A stretch of DNA of 5,188 nt. Origin: an archaeon (GTDB lineage Archaea; Iainarchaeota; Iainarchaeia; Iainarchaeales; Iainarchaeaceae). The notes below the pieces were generated by a model. The model was not told where the DNA came from and made no database searches. It saw nothing but the letters and a program-made list of their open reading frames with translations. Each line of letters opens with the position of its first letter. The first letter of the stretch is position 1. Shown piece by piece: positions 1-4,521 of the stretch. The translations under genes and the position numbers were made by a program. The DNA is taken from contig SBBR01000079.1 of NCBI GenBank assembly GCA_005239615.1, forward strand, positions 1 to 5,188, written 5' to 3'.

Positions 1-2
1 AC

Positions 3-71
3 CACACCCTAGACGAGCAACCAATCTCGTTGTCAAAAAACGGGCTAAGGGTTGAGAAAATTGAACAATGA
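3..71 (+). CDS. 3' end of an unidentified upstream gene (partial)
   Basis: The frame starting at base 3 is open from the left edge for 22 codons, with a peptide ending in NGLRVEKIEQ, and stops at TGA 69-71. Of the three + frames here, one stops within the first few codons and another gives a short, basic, less protein-like tail ending near base 55, so this one is the best candidate for a real C-terminus. Its stop lies nine bases before the ATG of the V4R gene on the same strand, so it could be the preceding member of that operon. Twenty-two residues are too few to name a family. Confidence 0.4.
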   Translation, partial: HTLDEQPISLSKNGLRVEKIEQ

Positions 72-80
72 TGATTCTGA

Positions 81-731
81 ATGTTCGATCTAATCAAGAG
101 GTATGTTGCAGAAAAATATATGCAATTCAAAGATGGGCAAATTTGGTTCGGTAAAGAACGGGTTGTTTTTTACTTTGTGCCCCACTTAGTTAGAGAAATT
201 TCCCTGAATCAAGAAATTAATGGCCTGAAATACTGCGCCACTATGTTTATTGCAGGCAGAAAACAAGGTCATGTTTTTGTTCAACAACATGGAGTCCCGC
301 TGATGAAAAGCCTGACCCCAGTCGTCAAGATAAGTTGTGAGGTTCTGACCATGTTCGGCTTTGGCACTTTCAGAACCGTTAAAGTAGATGATAGAGATGG
401 GTTCATGGTTCTTGCTGGAAAGTCCACACTTGCATTGGACATAAAATCAGACAAACCAAATAAGGAGCCTATTGATTTTATGCTCGGGGGCTTGTTTGCT
501 GGTGCACTGCAATATTATACAAAGGCTCCAATGTATGCTGTTGAGACTATGTGTGCAGCACAAAAAGACGTTCAGGAATGCATCTGGGTTATGGGGAGCA
601 GAAAAAACATCTTGAGGTATATACAAGAGTTTTCCCCCGACAAAGTTGATTGGGCAGATAAAGTCCTTGATGAAGTAGAAGAAGTTGAGAAAGAATTAGA
701 AAGGATCGGTGATAAGAAATGGACCATTTAA
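81..731 (+). CDS. V4R (4-vinyl reductase-type) domain protein
   Basis: A 216-residue protein of unknown exact function. Residues about 105-172 fit the V4R domain, a small-molecule-binding module of the BchJ and XylR-N type: a GGLFAGAL glycine/alanine helix (136-143), then MYAVETMCAAQKDVQECIWVMG, which carries the family's E-x-x-C...(G/K)D...C...V pattern (E155, C158, C167). Residues 1-100 are a mixed alpha/beta N-terminal region that I cannot place. The C-terminus (about 190-212) is charged and heptad-like (DEVEEVEKELERI), probably a coiled coil. The start at 81 is firm on the 5' side because TGA (78-80) directly precedes it, but no clear Shine-Dalgarno is visible. It overlaps the prenyltransferase gene by 13 bases, so the two are probably co-translated. 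V4R proteins are usually sensors or accessory binding proteins. A lipid or isoprenoid ligand would suit the neighbours, but that is inference. Confidence 0.72.
   Translation: MFDLIKRYVAEKYMQFKDGQIWFGKERVVFYFVPHLVREISLNQEINGLKYCATMFIAGRKQGHVFVQQHGVPLMKSLTPVVKISCEVLTMFGFGTFRTVKVDDRDGFMVLAGKSTLALDIKSDKPNKEPIDFMLGGLFAGALQYYTKAPMYAVETMCAAQKDVQECIWVMGSRKNILRYIQEFSPDKVDWADKVLDEVEEVEKELERIGDKKWTI
708..713 (+). promoter_or_regulatory. Ribosome binding site for the prenyltransferase gene
   Basis: GGTGAT lies five bases before the ATG at 719, inside the coding region of the V4R gene. It matches the 3' half of the canonical GGAGGTGAT. It favours the start at 719 over a second in-frame ATG at 731 that overlaps the V4R stop codon. 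Confidence 0.5.
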
Positions 732-1390
732 TGTTAATCCCAGATGGCGACAGAAGATATGCAGCTGAAAAGGGAATTTCAAAAATTGAAGCTTATCGGC
801 ATGCCGCGGATGTTGTCCGAAATCTTGTCGACTGGATTCTAGTTGGAAATCGCAGCACAATCTTTACTTTTTTTGGATTGTCATACAACAATATAATGAA
901 AAGAAAGGAAGAAAACTTGGAACCAATTCTGAAAGTACAAACCGATGCACTAAATTCCTTTGCAGAAGATGATTTGTTTCATGACAACAAAATCCGAGTC
1001 GTCATCTGTGGCCAAAAACACTTGCTTCCAAAGGATTACCTTGAAGCTGTTTACCGAGTTGAAGGCGCAACAGCGAGCTACACCAAAAAAACATTTAATC
1101 TACTTTTAGGTTATTCTGGCCAATTAGACTTAGAGCAAGCCATTGAGAAAACATTGGGCGAAGGAAAAAAACCCACTTTCGTTAATGTCGTTTCAAACTG
1201 CCAGATAAACAAACAAATTGATTTTATTGCCAGAACAGCAAATGAAAACAGAATATCAGACGGCCCTTTTTTCCTGACAAAATATGCTGAGTTTCATCCC
1301 ATCCCTACTTTTTTTCCAGGTCTAACAAAAAATGATATTGATGGTGCAATCGAAGTCTACAATAGCCGCAAGAGAACTTTTGGGATATAA
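719..1390 (+). CDS. Cis-prenyltransferase (UppS/DHDDS family), divergent
   Basis: A 223-residue protein close to the usual 230-250 of the family, which condenses isopentenyl diphosphate onto an allylic primer to make cis-polyprenyl diphosphates, the precursors of glycan carrier lipids. Visible signatures are: HLMLIPDGDRRYA (3-15), matching the family H-V-A-I-I-M-D-G-N-G-R-W-A with catalytic Asp9; an AYRHA segment (25-29); NLLLGYSGQLDL (127-138), matching N-I-A-A-x-Y-G-G-R-x-D-I; DFIARTANENRIS (168-180) with Arg172 and Arg178 for the incoming substrate; YAEF with Glu191 for metal binding; and the C-terminal SRKRTFG (216-222). Departures from consensus are DGD in place of DGN, TANE in place of (S/G)GE, and an atypical FFGLSYNN segment. 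The second gene of the putative operon, it ends two bases before the HD gene. Chain length and substrate cannot be told from sequence, and an archaeal dolichyl-type product is the natural guess. Confidence 0.88.
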   Translation: MDHLMLIPDGDRRYAAEKGISKIEAYRHAADVVRNLVDWILVGNRSTIFTFFGLSYNNIMKRKEENLEPILKVQTDALNSFAEDDLFHDNKIRVVICGQKHLLPKDYLEAVYRVEGATASYTKKTFNLLLGYSGQLDLEQAIEKTLGEGKKPTFVNVVSNCQINKQIDFIARTANENRISDGPFFLTKYAEFHPIPTFFPGLTKNDIDGAIEVYNSRKRTFGI

Positions 1391-1391
1391 A

Positions 1392-1979
1392 ATGATTAAT
1401 AACAAACTACTTGAAAAAGTAAAGGAAAAAATAGGCGACAGAAAGGGGGCCCATGATTTATTCCATTTTTTGCGAGTTAGGGGCATTGCGCTTAAAATTG
1501 CCGAATCCGAAAAAGCCGACAAAAGCATTGTCGAAGCGATGGTCTTGCTACATGATTTAGTCCGACATGAGGGTGAAAGAGAAGATGCCAGTGTCGAAGA
1601 AACCTTGAAAGAAGCAGAAAAAATTCTCAAAGAAATCGGTTTTGATTCTGTACAGGTTAAAACAATTCTAGATGGGATAGCCTCACATTCACTGCATTCA
1701 AAACTGCACAAGGAACCTGAAACAATCGAAGCAAAGATTTTGTTTGATGCAGACAAGATAGATTCTGTTGGGGAAATAGGGGTCGCCCGCTGGTTCATGA
1801 CAATGGGCAACAAAAATATTTCAGTAAAAGAAGCTGCACAGATTTACCTGCAAACAATACAAAAACAACAAAAGAAAATGAATGGGAAATTATACACTGA
1901 GCTAGGGAATAACCTGATTCAGGAAGACTTGGTTTTTTCTGTACAATTTCTAAATAACCTGATTAAAAAACTGAGTTAA
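1392..1979 (+). CDS. HD-domain phosphohydrolase
   Basis: A 195-residue protein of the HD superfamily, metal-dependent phosphohydrolases acting on nucleotides or other phosphoesters. The motifs run in order: AHDLFHFLRV (20-29) with His21 and His25; VLLHDL (51-56) with the HD pair His54-Asp55; a DGIASHS helix (94-100) with His99; and LFDADKIDSVGEIGVAR (117-133) with Asp119, Asp121 and Asp124. This order is that of the stand-alone YedJ-like group, whose substrate is generally not assigned. The start at 1392 follows the prenyltransferase stop by one base. An in-frame ATG at 1332 would overlap that gene by 59 bases and add residues with no resemblance to the family, so I rejected it. The ribosome site is weak (GGGAT), as expected for a coupled gene. 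Its placement after a diphosphate-producing enzyme suggests, without proving, a prenyl-phosphate or pyrophosphate substrate. The 3' end overlaps the convergent ArdC-like gene. Confidence 0.85.
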   Translation: MINNKLLEKVKEKIGDRKGAHDLFHFLRVRGIALKIAESEKADKSIVEAMVLLHDLVRHEGEREDASVEETLKEAEKILKEIGFDSVQVKTILDGIASHSLHSKLHKEPETIEAKILFDADKIDSVGEIGVARWFMTMGNKNISVKEAAQIYLQTIQKQQKKMNGKLYTELGNNLIQEDLVFSVQFLNNLIKKLS

Positions 1980-2829
1980 ATATTTGACTCGTGGAGATTG
2001 TAAGGATTGCTGGAATTGAAATTTTGCCGTTCGTGTATTCCAGTATTCCTTTAGCCATGCCTGAAATTATTTCCATGTTTGCCATTATCTTGTCTTTGTC
2101 GGCTTTGTAGAGTACCAAATAATTAGGGCTTTTCGGGTTTAGGCCCAGTGATTTGCAGACTACATAGGCGGTGCTTTCTGCTTGTAGTTCTTTCTCGTTT
2201 TTTGAGAATTTTTTGCCTTCTGGAGATTGGTGCAAAAGCTCATGCGCGATTTCGTGAACGAGCGTGCTGACTTGCATATTCACGGCTTGCTTTGAATCAA
2301 TCGCTATTTTTCCGCCTTGGCTGTAGCCGTAGAGGCCGTTTATGCCAAGGTCTTTGAATTCCACGGTGATATTGCGGGTGGCGCAGTAGGCGAGGAGCTT
2401 GTCAAGGACGTTTTTGTGGCTGTCGCCGGTGACCTCTATGTCGATTTTTGGGAGTTCTTTGCCGTCTGTTTGTGAGATGTCAAAGACATTTACTGGCCAG
2501 AAGTAGGTCCTGACGACTTCTTTTTCTTCACCCGTAAGCGTGTCTTTTTCTTTGGTCTTTTTAGCATAAGGCGCGAGTATTTTGATGGCTTTTGAGCCTG
2601 CTTTTATGTGACGCCCGAAGTCGTTCCACTTGCGAAAACCTGCAACACGCGAGGCATTAGGTTTTTGCACGTGAATGAGGAGCTGGTTGTTGTATGAGTA
2701 TTGCCAGAACCGGGACATGGTATCCAGATACTCTTTGAAGGCTGCGCTCTTACGGAACTCATCAGTTTCTTCCGCGAGCTGGCGGACATAATCCTCCACC
2801 ATTTTCTCAAGGTTTTGAAGAGGGTTCAT
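1963..2829 (-). CDS. ArdC-like antirestriction protein: ssDNA-binding N domain plus zinc metalloprotease
   Basis: A 288-residue protein with two recognisable parts. Residues about 5-120 match the ArdC N-terminal (ArdcN) domain: FKEYLDTMSRFWQYSYNNQLL, then IHVQKPNASRVAGFRKW, then GRHIKAGSKAIKILAP, a domain that binds single-stranded DNA in plasmid ArdC. Residues about 140-260 form a zincin domain with HEIAH (192-196: His192, Glu193, His196) and a downstream KELQAESTAYVV helix that supplies the third ligand (Glu214 or Glu218). Known ArdC proteins protect incoming conjugative DNA from restriction; whether this copy does so is inference. The start at 2829 is set by a GAGGGGGG site and an ATGA overlap with the preceding small gene. 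The last 20 or so residues (KISIPAILTISTSQIFNSVF) overlap the convergent HD gene by 17 bases and may be read-through into flanking DNA. Composition is richer in GC than the operon to its left. Confidence 0.85.
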   Translation of the reverse strand: MNPLQNLEKMVEDYVRQLAEETDEFRKSAAFKEYLDTMSRFWQYSYNNQLLIHVQKPNASRVAGFRKWNDFGRHIKAGSKAIKILAPYAKKTKEKDTLTGEEKEVVRTYFWPVNVFDISQTDGKELPKIDIEVTGDSHKNVLDKLLAYCATRNITVEFKDLGINGLYGYSQGGKIAIDSKQAVNMQVSTLVHEIAHELLHQSPEGKKFSKNEKELQAESTAYVVCKSLGLNPKSPNYLVLYKADKDKIMANMEIISGMAKGILEYTNGKISIPAILTISTSQIFNSVF

Positions 2830-3029
2830 CGAGAACCCCCCTCTAACCTTATTTTCTTGACCTCGAAGTCAAGCATTTGGCTCAACCTGTTGGTTAAATC
2901 CTGCTTGACTTTGAGCAGGTCATCACCGTCATTCAATTCGGCGGTGGCTGAGAGACCAAAGCCCTTAGAGCCAAAATTTGGCGTCCCGACTTTCTGGGAA
3001 ACCTGAACAGTGATTTCCTTTACCTTCAT
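2826..3029 (-). CDS. Small conserved-looking protein of the ArdC operon (67 aa)
   Basis: A 67-residue protein starting MKVKEITVQVSQKVGTPNFG and continuing through FGLSATAELNDGDDLLKVKQ to an amphipathic helix (DLTNRLSQMLDFEVKKIRLE). The layout is beta strand, N-F-G-S loop, strand, E-L-x-D-G-D-D turn, helix. I recall similar short proteins beside DNA-processing genes on plasmids and phages, but they have no assigned function. The frame is open upstream to 3218 from a TTG, but I chose the ATG at 3029: it has a strong GAGGAGGG site seven bases upstream, an ATGA overlap with the 35-codon ORF before it, and only the part from this Met onward reads like protein. Its own stop overlaps the ArdC ATG in the same way, so translation of the three genes is probably coupled. 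A DNA-binding or ArdC-partner role is a guess from context. Confidence 0.75.
   Translation of the reverse strand: MKVKEITVQVSQKVGTPNFGSKGFGLSATAELNDGDDLLKVKQDLTNRLSQMLDFEVKKIRLEGGSR
2836..2843 (-). promoter_or_regulatory. Ribosome binding site of the ArdC-like gene
   Basis: On the minus strand GAGGGGGG lies six bases before the ATG at 2829, within the last codons of the 67-aa gene. It supports this start and coupled translation. Confidence 0.55.
2856..2873. repeat. Perfect inverted repeat CTTGAC-N6-GTCAAG
   Basis: CTTGAC, six bases (CTCGAA), then GTCAAG form a perfect 6-bp stem. It lies inside the 67-aa gene, about 27 bases before the start codon of the ArdC-like gene on the minus strand. 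It could form an mRNA hairpin that modulates ArdC translation, or it could be a chance consequence of the L-D-F-E-V-K codons. Confidence 0.35.
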
Positions 3030-3133
3030 TGCGAATCCCTCCTCTTCGTGGCCTTGTAAATGTCGGCCATTGTCATGCCTTCGCTGAAAGGGTTGCCCCT
3101 TTGCGAAACCTTTGTTTGATAATGAAAACTCAT
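3026..3133 (-). CDS. Unrecognised 35-aa ORF heading the ArdC operon
   Basis: A 35-codon ORF that begins MSFHYQTKVSQRGNPFSEG and ends ADIYKATKRRDSQ. It is supported by signals rather than homology. AGGAGGTGATT, nearly the full complement of the 16S 3' end, places its GGAGG core nine bases before the ATG, and the stop TGA overlaps the ATG of the 67-aa gene (ATGA). That is the same junction used between the 67-aa and ArdC-like genes. The C-terminal part (MADIYKATKRRDSQ) is basic and helix-forming. An overlapping longer frame on the same strand (from a TTG at 3218) reads less like protein here. The ORF may encode a small operon protein, or be a translated leader that keeps ribosomes on the message. 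I do not recognise a family. Confidence 0.6.
   Translation of the reverse strand: MSFHYQTKVSQRGNPFSEGMTMADIYKATKRRDSQ
3037..3044 (-). promoter_or_regulatory. Ribosome binding site of the 67-aa gene
   Basis: On the minus strand GAGGAGGG ends seven bases before the ATG at 3029. It decides this start over the in-frame upstream TTG at 3218. Confidence 0.65.
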
Positions 3134-3137
3134 TTTC

Positions 3138-3148
3138 AATCACCTCCT
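3138..3148 (-). promoter_or_regulatory. Very strong Shine-Dalgarno of the 35-aa ORF
   Basis: On the minus strand AGGAGGTGATT is followed by GAAA and the ATG at 3133. It is the longest anti-SD match that I noticed in the window and marks the first translation start of the ArdC operon. Confidence 0.7.
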
Positions 3149-3223
3149 GAAGCGGAAAACGAGTTTTTTCCGAAGACTTTTTGGGGGGCTTTGGCGGGAT
3201 TAAATCCTTTAGGCGCAAGCCGA

Positions 3224-3239
3224 CCCCTCCGCAGAGGGG
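3224..3239. repeat. Perfect hairpin CCCCTC-CGCA-GAGGGG
   Basis: A six-base GC-rich stem with a four-base loop, perfect on inspection. Neither strand has a T-run directly after it, so it is a poor intrinsic terminator. On the minus strand it lies about 90 bases upstream of the first start codon of the ArdC operon and could be a leader hairpin or an operator. Confidence 0.5.
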
Positions 3240-3323
3240 AAAGGTTTAACTCGACAAAGACCAATGGTCGAAGGAAAAAACGAGTGAGCGAAAGGAGGTG
3301 CAAGAGTTTTCAATGGGAAAAAA

Positions 3324-3369
3324 TTGACTCGATGGCCATGACACGAGACTGGCGACACCGACGAGTCGG
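3324..3369. repeat. Nested inverted repeats (possible structured RNA or operator)
   Basis: GACTCG (3326-3331) pairs with CGAGTC (3362-3367), and as RNA on the + strand two G-U pairs extend it to eight. Inside, GCCA (3335-3338) can pair with TGGC (3350-3353). The structure lies about 60-110 bases before the TIR-like gene, in its probable leader. No known riboswitch class is recognisable. Confidence 0.3.
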
Positions 3370-3431
3370 AATGAAAAAATTCTTCCAAGCGAAAGAAGTG
3401 GAGGAAGCGGAATTGCTAGATAAATTTTAAA

Positions 3432-4283
3432 ATGCGTTTTAACTTTTACTGTTATATGTATCCAAAACATTTCTTTGAAAACTTTTGGGAAGGCGAGCAG
3501 ATTAATCAACTATTTACGGGAATGTCATTCGAAGAATCATTAAATGCGCGTTTTGAAGTAATCAACAAGGTCGCAAAGTCCGTTGGCTTTGAACGCGCCT
3601 ATAGAGTAGACATAGAAAAAGAGGCAAAAAGCATCCCTTATAATACACTTGAAAATATAGCGAACTCTAAACTGCTGATTTTTGACTTATCATTTGATGA
3701 TAGATACAAAACCGTTAACCCTAATGTGATGTTTGAATTAGGGCTAGCCACGGCTATTAGAGAGCCTTCAGACATAATACTCATTGGCAAGAAAAACCAG
3801 GAAAAAATGCCTTTTGATATTGAAACCTTGACAATAAATTTCTTTGATATTGAAATTAATGAAGAAGATTTAAAGGAAATATTGGAGAATGCGATGGCAA
3901 AACAACAATGGTATAAAAGCAAGAGAGTCAAGGCCACTGCAAAAACTATTGATGAAATCGGGCTGCAATTAATGGCTACAAAAGGTACATGGCCAAAAAA
4001 ATACAGCCATTTTTCTTTACCAAAGGAATTGCCTGAGCAAAAAATAGCAATTTTCAGACTAATGGATTTAGGGATATTACGTTTTGAATGCAAATATCGC
4101 AATGCGGGTATACCACTAGAATATGCTTATCATTGGACGCAATTTGGACGGGCTGTAATGGAACACTTGGGGATAAAAGAAATGATAGAAGATGAATTCA
4201 AAAAAAGCCCATATTATTCAGAGGCAATGAAGGCGGAAGAAGAATACGCTAAGTGGATAAAAAGTTTAGAAAAATTACAGTAA
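3432..4283 (+). CDS. TIR-like / nucleoside deoxyribosyltransferase-like protein with C-terminal winged-helix-like region
   Basis: A 283-residue protein. Residues about 25-140 form a Rossmann-like domain: LFTGMSFEESLNARFEVI (27-44), GFERAYRVDI (52-61), LENIANSKLLIFDLS (73-87), then NPNVMFELGLATAI (96-109), IILIGKK (115-121) and MPFDI (126-130). The N-x-N-V-x-[FY]-E-L-G signature with Glu102 is shared by nucleoside 2-deoxyribosyltransferases and by TIR-like effectors that cleave NAD or nucleotides, where this Glu is catalytic. Residues about 203-247 (KIAIFRLMDLGILRF ... YHWTQFGRAVMEHLG) resemble a winged helix, perhaps the sensing part. The C-terminus is helical and charged. The frame is closed by TAG at 3417 and no Shine-Dalgarno precedes the ATG, so expression is leaderless or coupled to an upstream ORF ending one base before. 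It is markedly AT-rich against the genes on both sides, as cargo would be. A nucleotide-degrading defence role is inference; a housekeeping nucleoside-processing role is possible. Confidence 0.7.
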   Translation: MRFNFYCYMYPKHFFENFWEGEQINQLFTGMSFEESLNARFEVINKVAKSVGFERAYRVDIEKEAKSIPYNTLENIANSKLLIFDLSFDDRYKTVNPNVMFELGLATAIREPSDIILIGKKNQEKMPFDIETLTINFFDIEINEEDLKEILENAMAKQQWYKSKRVKATAKTIDEIGLQLMATKGTWPKKYSHFSLPKELPEQKIAIFRLMDLGILRFECKYRNAGIPLEYAYHWTQFGRAVMEHLGIKEMIEDEFKKSPYYSEAMKAEEEYAKWIKSLEKLQ

Positions 4284-4331
4284 AATTTTCTTAATTCCGT
4301 GCAATCTATTTCCTCGGCTTGGCCTCCTTTT

Positions 4332-4349
4332 GGCTGGACGAGCCTTTTT
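4332..4349 (+). terminator. Weak hairpin plus T-run after the TIR-like gene
   Basis: GGCT, five bases, AGCC, then TTTTT, about 50 bases past the TIR-like stop codon. The stem is only four pairs. The T-run alone could serve as an archaeal-type terminator. The position between convergent genes fits. Confidence 0.3.
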
Positions 4350-4386
4350 GGTGGTCGTGCGCCAAGTTTATTTGGTGTAAAGGGCT

Positions 4387-4521
4387 TTATTTTGGCAGGG
4401 AAGCCCATGTGAAGACGAGCGTGCCGAAAATTGCGAATAGGGCGATTGCCGCGAGGACGAGTACCATTATGGGTTTCCAGTAGTGGGCTCCGATGAAGAA
4501 GTACAGGGCATTGTTTTTCAT
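4387..4521 (-). CDS. Small single-pass membrane protein (44 aa) coupled to the integrase
   Basis: A 44-residue protein starting MKNNALYFFIGAHYWKP, followed by a continuous hydrophobic stretch from about residue 19 to 41 (IMVLVLAAIALFAIFGTLVF plus TWA) and ending SLPK. It is one predicted transmembrane helix with a short polar N-terminus. The frame is open upstream to 4692, but that part is a basic, low-complexity shadow of the integrase gene. The ATG at 4521 overlaps the integrase stop codon as ATGA, which strongly favours translation coupled to the integrase and this start. No family is recognised. Small membrane proteins are common in archaeal integrated elements and viruses, and their roles include superinfection exclusion, lysis and membrane anchoring, none of which can be assigned here. 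Confidence 0.68.
   Translation of the reverse strand: MKNNALYFFIGAHYWKPIMVLVLAAIALFAIFGTLVFTWASLPK

Larger units (their letters stand above)
3134..3431. other. Intergenic region between divergent ArdC operon and TIR-like gene
   Basis: About 300 bases between two divergently transcribed genes, with no convincing coding sequence. It must hold the ArdC operon promoter and probably that of the TIR-like gene, though no clear archaeal TATA box stands out. Contents: an 11-base near-palindrome GGATT-A-AATCC (3197-3207); a hairpin at 3224-3239; a nested stem at 3324-3369; five CGAGT/ACTCG pentamers (3159-3366); and a + strand GGAGGTG (3294-3300) followed twelve bases later by an ATG whose frame stops after four codons. 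A + strand frame (GTG 3284 or ATG 3332, ending TAA 3428-3430) finishes one base before the ATG of the next gene, with tail FQAKEVEEAELLDKF. It could be a small upstream gene, but its only strong ribosome site is badly placed. Confidence 0.55.

Noticed and set aside
68..80. ATGATGA...CTGA resembling C and D boxes of an archaeal sRNA
   Set aside because: The two boxes are separated by only two bases, with no room for a guide, and the sequence lies at a gene junction where ATGA overlaps are expected.
1322..1813. 163-codon minus-strand ORF opposite the HD gene
   Set aside because: It is Ser/Leu/Ile-rich, the complement of a Lys/Glu/Asp-rich real gene; the + strand carries complete HD motifs.
2604..3006. 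Minus-strand 68-aa and + strand 101-aa ORFs over the ArdC region
   Set aside because: Both are shadows of the ArdC-like and 67-aa genes, without ribosome sites or recognisable motifs.
2826..3218. 130-aa version of the 67-aa gene starting at TTG 3218
   Set aside because: GGAGGGG lies five bases before this TTG and the first residues (RLKDLIPPKPPKK) look fair, so it is not impossible. However, the frame loses protein character over 3030-3130, where the 35-aa ORF with the stronger site overlaps it, and ATG 3029 has its own good site.
3029..3430. 133-aa + strand ORF
   Set aside because: Its first third lies opposite the 35-aa gene and the rest is highly basic with no well-placed ribosome site. 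Only its last 30-48 codons are kept as an open question.
3638..4102. 154-aa minus-strand ORF opposite the TIR-like gene
   Set aside because: It is an Ile/Ser/Phe-rich shadow of an AT-rich coding region.
4214..4408. 64-aa minus-strand ORF after the small membrane protein
   Set aside because: The first half (FTPNKLGARPPKRLVQPKGG) is plausible, but there is no ribosome site, it overlaps the membrane protein by 22 bases, and its second half is antisense to the TIR-like gene.
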